DNA of 64,000 nucleotides from Dama dama (taxonomy: Eukaryota > Chordata > Mammalia > Artiodactyla > Cervidae), in NCBI RefSeq assembly GCF_033118175.1, contig NC_083701.1, forward strand, positions 67,665,001 through 67,729,000, in the 5' to 3' direction. Both the position numbers and the translations under genes were made by a program. Numbering within the stretch: position 1 is the first letter of the stretch; every line of letters starts with the position of its first letter. A model generated the notes under the pieces. That model did not search any database, was not told the origin of the DNA, and was given only the letters and a program-made list of their open reading frames with translations. Positions 21,460-33,889 of the stretch are shown here, piece by piece.

Positions 21460-22125
21460 TCAAAGGTGAACAAAGTCAGACAATAGTTAAAAACAATTAA
21501 AACAGATTTTATTCAATAACTCCTGGTAGTGGGGTCAAGAACTGAGCTCCTTTCTGATTTGTGCAGAGGTGACTGGATGAGGGAGGCAGAGTGCTCAAGT
21601 AGAGTCAGGGAAGTGAAAAATGGCAAAAGGCAGGTTGGTGTAAATGAGATTAGGCAGCTGTGTCTGCTAGTTGGCAGTTATCAAAGTTAGGATCCTGCCT
21701 TCTCACCAAGACTGGAAGGCCTTGACTCTATTCTTTCTGTTAATTACATTTAAAGGAATGACTTTCAGGTCCTTGAGAAGGACACTCCTGAGTTGTGGGA
21801 GATTCAAAGCATGTCTGAGGGACAGAGGAAGGATTCACAATTGTCAGCCTTTTTAGTAAATGTGCTACCAAAGGGAGGTCAAGGGCCTATGGTCGGGTGT
21901 TGGCCAGAAGAACAAACAGTAAATTCTTTTGATAGCTCTGAGCTTTTGCAGAACGGAACTTATGGGGAGGCTAGATTGTCCCAGGGACAGGGCCTTTAGG
22001 CTGCTAGAGGTCATCCTAGGCATGGTCACACCTCTTAGGGCAGGGGTTTGGATGAAGATATTCTGTGCTGAAAGTACTCACTTTGCAGTTCTCACTGTTG
22101 TTCTTTGGAGATTTTTCTTTTCTAA
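21460..22125. repeat. possible LTR-derived segment
   Basis: About 650 bases richer in GC and purines than the flanks, with 'cagattttattcaataactcctgg' (an AATAAA on the minus strand) and the general look of an LTR in reverse. No TG...CA ends or duplications were established. It may be an endogenous retroviral LTR of unknown family. The short open frames are not convincing genes. Confidence 0.35.
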
Positions 22126-22439
22126 ATTTTAGAATCCTTTTAGTTGCTGCAGGGTTTACATAGTGTAAATATGTCATGATTTATTTAGGATTGTATTAAA
22201 AACAATCCTACAGTGAACATCCTTGTGCATGTGGTCTTATGAACTTATACAAATATTTCTCACTTGTCTGATTATAATGCGTTTAAATTACATTTTAATA
22301 TGGTTTGCTAGTTGCCTTCTGAAATGTCTCTGCCATTTAATACAGTTAAATGAAAGGTTCTAAGCTATTCCCCTCACTTTTGGTCTCCTCCCAGTAATAG
22401 TTGCTGTCATTAGTTTGGTGTCTGTCCTTCTTGACCAAA

Positions 22440-22760
22440 GCTGCCCAATAGAACTAGAATATAAATCATATATTAAGATTTAAAAATTTTCTAATAGCCA
22501 TGTTAAAGAGAGTATAAAGAAACAGGTGAAGCTAATGATGATAATACATTTTAATCAACTCTATGTATGTAACTTCAAGGTGTAATTAATGTAAAAGTTA
22601 TTAACTATTATACTGAGTCTTTGACAGCTGCTCTGTATTTTACATTTGCAGCAGATCTCAATTTAGATGCTGAACTTTTATTTTGCATTCTTGATTAGAC
22701 TTCATATTTATGAAATAAATAAGTTCTAAACATAATGTAAAAGTTCACTAGCTGAGTTCA
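22440..22760. repeat. possible old hAT (Charlie-like) DNA transposon remnant
   Basis: Phrases such as 'gctgcccaatagaactagaa', 'taatagccatgttaaagagag' and 'aagaaacaggtgaagcta' resemble MER5-related Charlie elements. Heavily decayed and tentative. Confidence 0.4.
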
Positions 22761-22955
22761 GTTTTTAAAAAATTCTGTTTATGTTCACATCTGCATCAAC
22801 AAAACTATCTCATCTTTTTCAGAAGAATTGATTTGACTTGGAAATAAAACCATGTAACTTTCAAAAACATGTCTGTCCAAGTTAAGCACATTTACTAATT
22901 CTTGTGTCAATTCCATATTGTTAATACTGAATTCATAAGAGAATTGTATAAATTT

Positions 22956-22969
22956 AAAAGCAGCTCTAA

Positions 22970-23000
<31 letters not shown>

Positions 23001-23012
23001 AAGCAGCTCTAA
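22956..23012. repeat. (AAAT)n tract between 14-base direct repeats
   Basis: A 29-base (TAAA)n run (22970-22998) is flanked by perfect copies of aaaagcagctctaa at 22956-22969 and 22999-23012. It looks like a target duplication enclosing only a retroposon tail. Confidence 0.8.
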
Positions 23013-23585
23013 ATTTCAAAATCAACAAAGTATTTTTCAAATTTTTCCTGTAGTTTTTTCATGTAATTTAAATAAAACTCTTAATTATAGTTAAAATTTT
23101 CTGTCAGTTTATGTCAGAGAGATATATAATGTCAGTTACTGATTTGTATTTTTATGGAAATTTTTACTTTAAACATAGATTATTTTACCTATCTCACCAG
23201 GTCACATATATGCCTTTCTTTTCTACAGAATTTCAGGTTTGACTCACTCGTATAGAGCATGATGTTGATGAGAAACATAAATTACATTGCTCTTTTGTTT
23301 TTGTCCTTGATTTTTGAATGTTTAGCAAGTGTTCGTTTTGTTTCTTTAAAAAATCTTGGGTTCAGTTAAAAATTTTGGGTTGATTGGGTTATTGGAGTTA
23401 TTATCTCCCATAATCACAGGCAATAAAAATTATAAATTTATAGATAGTACAGTAATTTATAAAACTCTTCATGACCCAACCAACGAGCACTGGCAAAAAA
23501 CCAGAAAAATCATTAAATAAATTGTGTTCTTTTTTAACCAGTTCCAAGAATTTATATTTCATATGTATTCCAAGTGTTGTTTTTT
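23013..23585. other. intron, nothing firmly recognised
   Basis: AT-rich. It could belong to the same decayed DNA transposon as 22440-22760, but no frame or terminal repeat supports it. Confidence 0.35.
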
Positions 23586-23845
23586 TTAAATTATTTTTTT
23601 TACTATTTTATTCCTTTTTGCTTCACTGGGTCTTTGTTGTTGCGCTTGGGCTTTCCCCAGTTGCACTGCTTGGGTTTCTCCGGGTGGCTTCTGTTGCAGG
23701 GCCTGGGCTCCAGAGTGTGGGCTTAGTAGTGGTGTATGGACATAGTTGCTCCCAGGCATGTGGAATCTTCCCAGACCAGGGATCAAACCCCTGTACCCTA
23801 CATTGGCAGGAGGATTCTTAACCCCTGGACCATGAGGGAAGTCCT
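23586..23845 (-). repeat. CHR-2-type SINE
   Basis: Reverse CHR-2: 'cttcactgggtctttgttgttgcg', 'gtgtgggcttagtagtggt', 'gtggaatcttcccagacc' and the head gaccatgagggaagtcc. Full-length form, about 260 bases. Confidence 0.88.
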
Positions 23846-24764
23846 CCAGATGTGTAACAACATATTCATGACACTCATCATAGATTCTGCTCTAGAAAGT
23901 TGAGCAAAAGGAAACTGTTAGCAATTTTACAAATATTGAATCAATTGATGTTCGATATGTTAGGTCTCATATTCTATAGGCAATTGTTGGCTGCTTAATT
24001 GAAGATCTTTCATTTTTAAAATAGCTTTTAAAATCTTTTCTCCATAATTTCTGATAAAATTCCCACAACTGAAATAATATATATTTTTACCATCTGTTTG
24101 TCTAAAAATGGTTTTCTTTTTTTGTGAGTGCAAGAAACCATTTTACAGCTGACCAAAGTTACAAGGTCAGACCTTGTTGCATATTATTTAAAAATATTTC
24201 TGGATATTTAATTTTGATTTGAGGTGACTAAAACTTCCTCAGTTCTTGTTTGTTGAGAGGAAACTGCTTCTCAGGTTTATTATGTTTATGTTGACAGTGT
24301 CTCTCAGTATTGTTTAGTTTACTTTCTTGAAGCTTTTAAAATGCATTGGGAAAAAAAAATAAAATGCATTGGACAACTTATTCCTGTTGTTTTGCTTAGT
24401 AAATTACATTTGGTATTCAATGTGAAATATGCAATATGCTTTAGTTCCGTCTGTCTGTTTTTTTGTATTATTTCAATAAGAGTACTATCTTCTGCACCTG
24501 CATTTGATTCTGCATCAGTATGACACATTTTTACATTAAAAATTTTGCTCATTATTTTTTAGCTAGAAAAATAATTATAATTAAGACAGAATAAGCAATT
24601 CAGATTAATAATCAATTACAGTTTACCCAGGGTGTCACTGTAATTTGTGCTGTTTGCGTAAAATATTCAAACAAATCAATTAAATGTTGTATCAGTGCAT
24701 AGAAAAAATTCATTCAAGCAGAATCTCCAATTTAAGATTGACTACACTGGTGATGTGATTATAT
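23846..24764. other. intron, possible transposon relic
   Basis: No gene. A small tandem duplication aaaatgcattgg occurs at 24339-24350 and 24361-24372. The minus-strand 77-residue frame at 24319-24552 is unrecognised and probably fortuitous. Confidence 0.35.
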
Positions 24765-25105
24765 GTAGTGTCAAGAAAAATTGTACTGACAAGTTAAACA
24801 GGCAAGAAGACTTTACTCAAGACTGTTCTGACAGGGGAGAGACTGAACTCAGCTGCTACTACTGAGGGGTTTGTAGCCAATGGGCAGGGTAAGGCAGTCA
24901 GGTAAAAAATTACTGAGAAAAACTTGGTTAGGTATTAAGGGTGGGAGTGTCAACAATTTGGTCAGGTTTCAAGGGTAGGGGGATTGTCTATAAACTGGTT
25001 TAGTAGGAGTTTTGCTAGTTGAGAAGGCTTAGAGGAGCCTGATTAAAGTTTGGTCAAGGAGGGAGTTCTTGTCAGTAACACTAGAAACAATAGAATCATT
25101 TGTGA
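24765..25105. repeat. possible LTR-type repeat
   Basis: Purine-rich 340 bases with internal near-repeats (ttggttaggtattaagggtg / ttggtcaggtttcaagggta). This is reminiscent of a retroviral LTR in reverse. Ends are not defined, and the family is unknown. Confidence 0.35.
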
Positions 25106-25213
25106 CAAAAGGGTTAAGTAAAAATGTAATCCTATCCAAACAATGAAATTGTGTTTAATGGAATAATATGTTGCTTCAGTTAAAAAATTGTGTTTTTATC
25201 AGTTAAAAACCAG

Positions 25214-25546
25214 GGCTTCTCTTATAGTTCAGCTGGTAAAGAATCTGCCTGCAATGCAGGAGGTGCCGGTTGGATTCCTGGGTCAGGAAGATGCCCTGGA
25301 GAAGAAATAGGCTACCCACTCCAGTATTCTTGGGCTTTCCTGGTGACTCAGACGGTGAAGAGTCTCCCTGTAATGTGGGAGACCTCAGTTTGATCCCTGG
25401 GTTGGGAAGATCCCCTGGAGGAGGGCATGGCAACCCACTCCAGTATTCTTGGCTGGAGAATCCCTGTGAGCAGAGGAGCCTGGCGGGCTGTGGTCCCTGG
25501 AGTCCCAAAGAGTGGGACACGACTGAGCTACTGAGCACAGCAAGGC
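25214..25546 (+). repeat. BOV-A2 SINE (dimeric), sense
   Basis: Two tRNA-like monomers in tandem. The left has ggcttctcttatagttcagc and aagaatctgcctgcaatgca. The right has gggctttcctggtgactcag and the 3' unit cagaggagcctggcgggctg ending gggacacgactgagc. One of the few SINEs here in the sense direction. Confidence 0.9.
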
Positions 25547-25619
25547 ACAACTAAAATTCAGTAAAATCAGAAAAATTCAACCTCTTCATCCCATTAACCA
25601 CATTTAAAATGCTCAACAG

Positions 25620-25735
25620 ATGGACTCCCCTGGTGGTCCAGTGGTTAAGACTGTGCTTCCGCTGCAGCAGTTGTGGGTTTGATCCTTAGTTGGGGAACCT
25701 AGCCCATGTGCTGCAGGGCCAAAAAAAAAAAAATT
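25620..25735 (+). repeat. CHR-type SINE, sense, with A-tail
   Basis: Sense head ggactcccctggtggtccag and body, ending gggcc plus a 13-base A-run. Flanking repeats tgctcaacag (25610-25619) and tgctcaatag (25736-25745) differ by one base. Confidence 0.9.
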
Positions 25736-25879
25736 TGCTCAATAGCTGGCTGTGGCTCACGGCTCCTGTAATTAGACAGTGGAGTTCTAGACCTTTTTGG
25801 AGTGTTATCACCTGTGTGTTGACCTGCATTCTGTACCTAAATATGTATTTTCTGTACCCACAGAAATATTTAGGTTTGG

Positions 25880-26400
25880 GTGTTTTTGATAGCATAATGG
25901 GATTATATTGTATATATTTTTGTTTTACTTGATTTTTTTTACTTACCATTTATTTTGGAGCTTGTTTTGTGTCAATACATAGGAATCTGCCTCTTGCATT
26001 TTAGTGCTTTCCGGGGCTGACCATAGTATGGTTATACTTTAGTGACTTGTTCCCAACTGATTGTTCTTAGATTGCACCCAGTACTATGCATCTATAAGAA
26101 GGCCTTGTGTGTTTGAGTATTTTTCCAGGTAGATTCTGAGAAGTAAAATTACTGCAATTTTAAAAGTTTTTGCACATGTAAACTATGAATAGATACTGTC
26201 AGATTGCCATCACAAAAGCCATTTTACACTCCCGTGAACATTTCCTGAATAGTACTCTTTGTCCTGCACCTTCATCCACTCCTGACATTTCAGTCATTAA
26301 GAATTTTGCCAGTCTTATGAATGAAAATCACTTTTGGTATACATTTCCTTGATAGTGAGATTGAATGGGTTTTCATGTTTCCATTAGCACTTCATTTCTT
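25880..26400 (-). repeat. ancient L1 fragment, antisense
   Basis: Old L1 reverse sequence: 'tccaggtagattctgagaagtaaaatt', 'gccattttacactcccgtga' and 'gccagtcttatgaatgaaaatc'. Degenerate. Confidence 0.6.
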
Positions 26401-28064
26401 AACACAATACTTGTGTTTAAAGACAGTATATATCCTGTGTTCTTGCTTTCCTTCAAGTGACTGATCAGGTGGTTGGAGCAGGTCAGTTTTCAGTTTGCTT
26501 CTCTATGGACCAGAATCATTTACATGACTATTTTCTGCAGTCTTACTCAGCAATAAAACTGCTCAAAAACAGTGAAAGGCTAGAGACCACTACAGAATCA
26601 GGTTACCCTCTAGAGTATGCCAGAAAACACCTAGCATCCTATAGTGCACTCGGCAATCTTTCACTTTTTTTCCTGACAAATAACATATTTAAAGCTTCTA
26701 GCACATTGTCTGGCTCAGAGTGAGAACTTAATAAATTTAATTCTCTTCCACTGAAAGAATGAAAAATAAAGTAATTGAAAATTTATGGCATTTCTGTAGA
26801 GCTGCAATTCTTTGGATAGGGTTTGTATCTAGATTTCTAGATTTGGACTTCCCTGACAGTTCAGTATTTACCTTTGTTTTCCTTGGATCTTTCTCAGTGC
26901 TTGGGAACATTATTATAGGTAGGTGTTCATTAATTGTTTGATTGAATGTAACTGTGTTGAAGTATGTTCTAATTCATTATCCTGTCTGGAAAAACATGTA
27001 TATCAGGAGAAAATAGGCTTGTTTCGTTTACTTTGTTATTTATCATGTTTTCAGACAGAGATTAGGAAATACATCCTAAACACACAAATGGATGGCCTTG
27101 CAAATGACTAGACTGACTGTTACCTTTCACAGTCCAAATTGTGTGACTGTAGCTAAACAGAAATCCTCCTACTAAGAGCCAATGTAGTTTTGTCGTGTGC
27201 ACTCTCAAGGCGTTGTTATGCAGTTCTCTCTGTGAATGATGTTTTCTACACCTGGTAAAGCAGGCCAGCATATTCAATGTACGTTACAGCTGGAATAATC
27301 CATTGCTTTAAAAATAATTTTTATCTGCTTTTTAGATTTAGTGTTCAAATATTTTTTCATAAGTAACTGGGGGAAAAAATACACGGTGGCTACTGTAGAC
27401 TGTAAAATGAAGGAGAAGCTTAGCTTTACCGTGGAGTCTGAGCTGGGTGTAACCTAACTAGCTAGAGGATATGCAATTCCTGATTGACAGCAGGACCAGC
27501 ATTAGGCAGATTTTGTAAGAGAGAGCAGCAGCTCAGAAACCGTGATAAGGGCTCTGTTAGGAATCACTGCACTCACCACTCATATCTTTAGTTTCTTCAT
27601 TTTTCTGCCTACTGGATTTGTAAACAAATAGCACAAAACTGTTCCTCTTTTGTTTTTATTAAAGTGATACTGCAATGCAGTTTCAGTCTATCAGCTAGGC
27701 AAACGTGTCGAAATTTGATATTCTCACTAAATTAGCCAGTTTTTAGCTGTGTTCCATGCTTATCTCTAGACCTTTGTGTATTAAATCCTATCTCGAGCTG
27801 TTCTCTTTATAAGCAAGTGTGTTTTGCTTGTGCCTTCCTGTCTTCAGTGAGAAGCTTTATGTAGGTCAGGCTTGGCTTAAGCAGATTTCCTGAACCTGCG
27901 TCAGCTTAAGCTGGAGGAATTTTAATAAACCCTCCCCTGTAGGCGTGGGCCTAAATGAGGCTAGCCTAGTTAAGCCTGATCTTTTTCTGTTTGTGAAAAG
28001 AGCTGAGCAGAGCTGAAAGCTGCATGGTGGTTTCAGAAACTGCCTACTTAATTTGAAAAGAACA
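26401..28064. promoter_or_regulatory. region upstream of FSBP; probable promoter and 5' UTR
   Basis: No young repeat was found. A MIR/L2-like tail is possible at about 26690-26735. A TATA-like ctttataag lies at 27805-27813, about 250 bases before the FSBP ATG. An acceptor-like tggtttcag ends at 28036. Either FSBP has its own promoter here, or its mRNA is spliced from an upstream exon to 28037. An in-frame TGA at 28014-28016 closes the frame upstream. There is no CpG island. Confidence 0.4.
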
Positions 28065-28438
28065 ATGGTAGGAAAAGCTAGATCTTCCAATTTTACCTTA
28101 TCTGAAAAGCTTGATTTGTTAAAGCTTGTGAAGCCATATGTTAAAATTCTGGAAGAACACACTAACAAACATTCAGTGATAGTGGAAAAGAATAGATGTT
28201 GGGATATCATAGCAGTTAACTATAATGCAATTGGAGTAGACCGCCCTCCTCGAACAGCGCAGGGCCTACGCACTCTTTACAAAAGGCTCAAAGAATATGC
28301 CAAACAGGAGCTATTGCAGCAAAAAGAGACCCAGTCAGATTTTAAAAGCAATATTTCTGAGCCAACCAAGAAAGTTATGGAGATGATACCCCAGATTTCC
28401 AGTTTTTGCCTGGTAAGAGACAGAAACCACATACAAAG
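28065..28438 (+). CDS. FSBP: FSBP coding exon 1 (residues 1-124 plus)
   Basis: N-terminal exon of fibrinogen silencer binding protein, a nuclear DNA-binding protein described as acting on a silencer of the fibrinogen gamma-chain gene. The start MVGKARSSNFTLSEKLDLLK has a strong context (acaATGg). An upstream non-ATG extension is possible, but the known protein begins at this Met. Residues ~8-85 form a Myb/SANT-like DNA-binding domain with conserved aromatic and basic positions (RCWDIIAVNYNAIG, then RTAQGLRTLYKRLKEYAK). The exon ends after IQ with two bases of the next codon, at donor aag|gtaagc. Joined to 32246-32771 it gives a 299-codon frame, the length of the human protein. The gene is nested in a RAD54B intron on the same strand, which suggests shared or read-through transcription. 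Confidence 0.95.
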
Positions 28439-31400
28439 GTAAGCTTTATTTTATTTTGTTGTGGAAAATTATGGCGCCTCCTATCTATTGGGCTCTGGCT
28501 TAGTTGTGATAGAGATATGCATAGTAAACATCCCCACTACGGGAGCAGTGAATAGTGTCTTTGTTTTGCATTCTTAAACAAGAAAAGTGAGGCTATAAGG
28601 AATTTTTCTGCTGCATTTGATTTAAGCCACTGTTGATTGTCTTCCCTTCCCCCTTCCCTCCTTCTGTAGTTTCTAAAAAGTAAAGGTTAGGGAGGAATAA
28701 ATGGGATGTAATTTGTGACATTACCTCATAAACTTTTTAAGCTTTAATATTAATTTGTTTAATTAGCTTCTGAGAGATACCTTTTTCTTATTTCACTTAA
28801 GATTACATTTCATTGGATTTTCAATTTTGTATAAAGTTAGCAGTTTCAGGAGAAATGGTACCCTTGCTTTATTATGAATTTTCACTGTCTACACTTACTA
28901 AATATTAATTGAGCTAAAAACCTAAAATGAACAATTAAGTAAACTTCTTAGTAGCACCACTGTATATGTATATGTTAAGACAGTTTAAATTATTTTTCTC
29001 ATTTATATTCAAAGAGACAAGGAAACACAGGAAAAGGTGTTAATGCCTAATTAGGGATACAGATTATGTAGTAAAAGTTTTTGTTGCTTTTATATGTTAA
29101 TGGTCTGTTCACTTTAAGCTCTCCCATAGTGTTTTGCAAGGGTATCAAAATATGAATTTTAATATGTTAATAAGAGCCACTGGATTAGAAACAGGTTTTT
29201 GGTTGAATTTTGTGCTCTACGTAACCACTTGCCTGGAAATCTTAAAAAACTATTATCTTACTGCTAATTCAGATTTTTAACCCCCAGCAGAAGATACAAA
29301 TGGCAGCTTCATGCTTTTTCTGAATCATTTGGAATAGTTTAAGCAAACCGTAAACTCCTTGCTAGTTGAGGAACCTCTCAAACTTAACTTTACAAAGTAC
29401 TTTCCTGTTGGTGAAAGAGTCTTTATATAAGCAAAATGATTAATTACCTGTGAAATTCCTTTGAAGTTAGGGAAGAAATGGGAAAAACCTTTTTAGTCAA
29501 ACATATTTGTTATTTTGATAATTTACTGGGATAATATTTTTGAGCCAACTTCTTAACAATATACTTCTTATTTCTAGTTGATATCATAGTGAAAGATAGC
29601 GCCAGTGGGAATCCAAGACATGGATGCACAATGCATTAATTCATGGGGTTACTGCTTAAACTGTTCACTGTGATGACAAATGATTAAATCCCAGTATGGT
29701 GAATGTCAAAAAAAAACCCCTTCACAGTGAGACTGCTTTATACTCATTCAATTTTTTTTACCTCTTTGAGCCATAAAGAACGTTGGCTTTGCATTATAGG
29801 TATTAAACTACCTTTTGGCTGTAGGCTTTTATAATTTGAAAACTAAAACTAAATGTAGTTTTATTAAGTTGTGTATTTTAAAAATACAGTAATGTAGAAG
29901 AGAAGTAATATATAAGATACAACTATCTGTTTATGTATATATGGTATATGTACACATACATGCAATATATATACCTACACAATCAGTCTTTTGGGACACC
30001 AACATTTCTCTGATAAATTGAGTTAATTGATTTACACATTTCTATGCCTACTGGATTTACACATTTCTATGCCTACTGTGGAAACAGTTTTTCAGTTTAA
30101 AGGTAGGAGTATCAGAAATATGCCGCTTAAAACACTCATGTTAGCAGGTCAGCTCTGCCACACTCTATGCTAGTATTTTCATTTATTTATGTATTTAATA
30201 TACTTATTTGACATCATCTTGACTCTTAATTATCTTGGAAGCTTATAATTACAGTATTTTAATTATGCTTCTATATAAATATACCTCTTAATCTCATCAA
30301 ACTCTCTCTATACTTAATAAGGAAAATGTTACTACATATTTTATTTAACGTGTTTAAAGATATGCAACTATTTCATAAGGCTGTTTCTACAACTTATATT
30401 GATTTATGTCTTTATTTTTGCCTCTCTTTAACATCAGGTTATATTTTGTGTTTTATAACCAGTTTGATCCTCAGAATTCATATTCATAAATTTTAAAAGT
30501 CCTTTCCTGTTTGATCATTTTTTGTGACTTTCTCTAAGTCATTTTTAGACTTTGTTATGCCTTATTCTGATGTTTTAAACTAAAATAGCATGGAATATTC
30601 CAGATATAAGGCATATTTTTAATTTACATGGGAGTATATTGTCTATGTTTAATTGTCAGTCTTATAGTCTATTATACATACTAATTGGAAAAGTAATTAT
30701 GTGGGTTTTTAAAATTTCATTTGTAGCTGTTGTTTTAACTTTTTCTCACTCTAGGATTTAGAGATGTTAGTAAAAGCAAGCCTTACTAATTTGAATTATA
30801 TTTGTATTCCTTTTTTTGCTTTCAAATATCATAAAATCACAAAGGCAACATTATAATTTATATAATCTATTATACAAATAGATTTTTTCGTAACATATTA
30901 AATATCTTATTTCATTTGTACCTCTTAGACAAATATCTGATATTTCTGGCAATTTAATGCTATTAGTGACATACGGAGTTTAAATTCTTTTCCTTATGTT
31001 CTACTTGAACTTGTTCCAGCAGTTTAATCACCCATGTGGAATGCATTCTTACCTGTATTACTAATTTATGATTTATGAAATGTTGTTTCAATAATGTTAA
31101 GTGTAGCATTTCCATTAATGTTCCAATAATCTCTTTCACCTCTATAACTTTTAAGTTAGATAAAGACATATTTTTAAAAAAAACCTAGGAAACATGTATT
31201 CTTAATTCACAACTTAATGTTATACATGAAATTATTTAAAAACCAACAGAGTTTTAAGGAACACTGTGTTTTGTCATAACAAATATTGGTATATCAAAAT
31301 TTAAATTATGCTAAAACTATAGTTGCCTCTAATAGGAATGCATATTTTATGGAAATTTCATGTAAATTTAATAAACTCTCAATATGTAGAGGACATTAAA

Positions 31401-32036
31401 AATTGCATTAAAAACACCATTTCATTTATTCAGTCTTTCAACATATGATGAGTACTTACTAGATTCCAAGTATAGTATGATGCTGGGTACTGATGATTCA
31501 GTGGTAGATGTAAACCCTTGCTCTTGTACACTTTACCTGGCCACTGGTTAAAAGACTTAAAGAGCACCTGAGTCATGTGGTTCTGGATAGGTATGGGGGG
31601 AACACCACTGTATTTGAAATTGGAAAGTTAGGAGAACTGCCTGCTAGTGGAGCATACCCCAAGTCATACACAATCTTGATTTTTTGTGTGTGACAAATAC
31701 AGAAATCAGTACCTCTCAGAGACTGCCTTGTGCTATCCACTGGCCTTCCACTGTCCTCCTGCCAAAGTCATGGACCTCAGTGATTTTTAGATTGATCAGT
31801 TCAAGAGAGCAGAAATATGAGGTCTAGGACTACCATGTGGGGATAGTGAGGCCCAGAATGAATTAAATGACTCTTTACAGCATTTAAGAACCTCAGGCTT
31901 ACAGGGACAATTGATATCTCTTTGAGGGTGTTAAAAATGCCACTTCTTTTTTATTTACCTCCATAGCCTTGTTTAGTATTTGTAATTTACTGTTCTTTTA
32001 AGAGCCCAATTTTAAAGTTAAGGATAAGGGAGAGCC

Positions 32037-32067
<31 letters not shown>

Positions 32068-32245
32068 AAATAATTAAAATCCCAGCCTTAGTCACTTTAT
32101 TATTCCAAGGATTAAGAAATATTTTTTGTTTCCTAATTTGCTTTTTAGCTTGATAATTTAATGTATATTAGATATGAAATTATGTTTTAAAATGCTCTTG
32201 TCTTCATTTGATTTACATTTTGTGATGGTTTTTTGTGTGCTGTAG
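28439..32245. other. FSBP intron, no recent transposons
   Basis: A 3.8-kb AT-rich intron with no BovB, Bov-tA or CHR copy, unlike most of the window. Two copies of gatttacacatttctatgcctact, in tandem, lie near 30030-30078. 31425-31510 resembles an old L2/MIR-like piece. A (TA)n tract lies at about 32037-32068. Confidence 0.55.
32039..32068. repeat. (TA)n microsatellite
   Basis: Alternating TA with single interruptions (atatacatatat), about 180 bases before the second FSBP exon. Likely variable in length. Confidence 0.85.
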
Positions 32246-32771
32246 TGCAAACTTGGATGAGGAAGCACAGGCTGGTACCAGTTCACTACAGGTAATGTTG
32301 GACCGCCATCCAGTTGCTATTACAGTGGAGGTGAAGCAAGAAGAAGACATTAAGCCCCCTCCTCCACTGGTTTTAAATTCTCAACAGAGTGATACTTTAG
32401 AGCAAAGAGAAGAACAGGAATTAGTGCGTGTCATGGAAAGATCTTTGTCACCATCACTTTCCTCTGTTGATATGAGAATGACATCGTCTCCATCTTCTAT
32501 CCCAAGGAGAGATGATTTTTTTCGGCATGAGAGTGGAGAAAATTTTAGGTCACAATTAGGGTATGATCCTCAGATTCTACAAATGCTGAAAGAGGAGCAT
32601 CAGATAATTTTAGAAAATCAAAAAAGTTTTGGATTATATGTTCAGGAGAAGAGGGATGGATTGAAAAGAAGGCAGCAGCTAGAGGAAGAGCTGCTAAGAG
32701 CAAAAATTGAAGTTGAGAAGCTGAAAGCAATTCGACTACGGCATGATCTACCTGAATATAATAGTCTCTGA
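32246..32771 (+). CDS. FSBP: FSBP coding exon 2 (residues 125-299)
   Basis: C-terminal exon, from acceptor tgctgtag (ends 32245). The split codon AG|T makes Ser125, followed by ANLDEEAQAGTSSLQVMLDR. VKQE around Lys155 fits a sumoylation consensus (inference). A Ser/Pro-rich middle (ERSLSPSLSSVDMRMTSSPS) leads to a C-terminal Lys/Glu-rich helix likely to form a coiled coil (residues ~230-292, QQLEEELLRAKIEVEKLKAI), and the protein ends LRHDLPEYNSL with TGA at 32769-32771. Two coding exons of 374 and 526 bases total exactly 900. No frameshift or stop is present, so the gene looks functional. Confidence 0.95.
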
Positions 32772-33889
32772 GATTTTTTTCAATCTTGCAATTTGATTAT
32801 TTATTTTGGCCTGATTAGTTTCATTTGGGAATATCCTGAAGCAGAGTACATATTCTTAAAACATATTGTTAATCTCTACTATGAAAAAGGCTTTTTTGAC
32901 ATGATTTTCTGATTATTTAATTTTCCTTTGAGATATAGTAAAACACTGATGGCATGCTTATAAATTTTTTGTCTTCCTGGGCCTTAAAAAAGATGTTTTA
33001 TTTTGATTATTAACATATATAAATGCATATGTATATACATAAATATTCTTTCAAAGTTCTGAATCTTCAACATTTTAAATTAACATTTTGAAAGCTGTAT
33101 GTAGTTCAAGTTGTTTATTAATAAGTTAGTGTAATTTAGAAGCAATATTAGTTTAATAGAAGCTCGTCTATATGACACTGATTTTTATGCTTTCATTCTT
33201 TGAAGGAATAAGTTCTAGAATTTTAGGGACTAAAATAGAAGGTATTTGGAGAGCACTTTTCCCACCTCAATTTAAAGGTAATAAAACTGAGGGCGAGGGA
33301 AAACTCAGTGATTTACTTGGTTTAACAAAGCTCTTCATGGCATAGCAAGGACCAGCACTCAGTTTTTGTTTCTCTGTAATTTTTTCCCCCTACTGTTCCT
33401 TTAGAAGTAAAAATCTGCTAAAGTATCCTACATGGTAAAAAATTAGAAACATTTATTTCATTAAAATTGTCTTTAAAAATCGGTGGATTGTGAAATCAGG
33501 GGGATTGTGTCAATTACTCCCATCCTCCTTTTTTTTTGTCCTGCAAAATAAGATGTACTGTTGGAGCTGTTATATATTGAGGTGGCCAAAAAAGTTTGTT
33601 TGGTTAGTGAATATGTTGTTCAGTAAATGTGTCTTTTATTTTTACTTAAAACCGAACTAACTTTTTGGCTAATCCAACATGTTGACTATGAGATTTAATA
33701 TGTTGATTCATTTTGAATGTCTTAGTCTGAAAAAGATTTCTTTCACGGTGAAATCACAGTAAACTTTAATGAACAAAATTAAAATTTTACTTACAATAAA
33801 AATAGCAAAACATTATATGTGTATAACTTATGATATCTATAGTCTTATGTTTCTGTAAATATTACTATTTTAGTATTTGTGGAAATAAA
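32772..33889 (+). promoter_or_regulatory. probable FSBP 3' UTR with polyadenylation signals
   Basis: AT-rich sequence after the FSBP stop. AATAAA hexamers lie at 33795-33800 and 33884-33889. Another at 34338-34343 could serve a longer transcript. A mariner-type MITE (33577-33679) is embedded. Which signal is used cannot be told from sequence. Confidence 0.5.
33577..33679. mobile_element. mariner-type MITE
   Basis: About 100 bases with terminal inverted repeats: left ttgaggtggccaaaaaagtt, right the reverse complement ending aactttttggctaatccaac. The ggccaaaaagtt core is typical of ruminant mariner-derived MITEs. No transposase. It lies inside the presumed FSBP 3' UTR, so the transcript would carry a hairpin. 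Confidence 0.8.

Noticed and set aside
28053..28064. FSBP start upstream of the ATG at 28065
   Set aside because: It would use a non-ATG codon (ttg). The ATG at 28065 has a strong context and gives the 299-residue length known for the protein.
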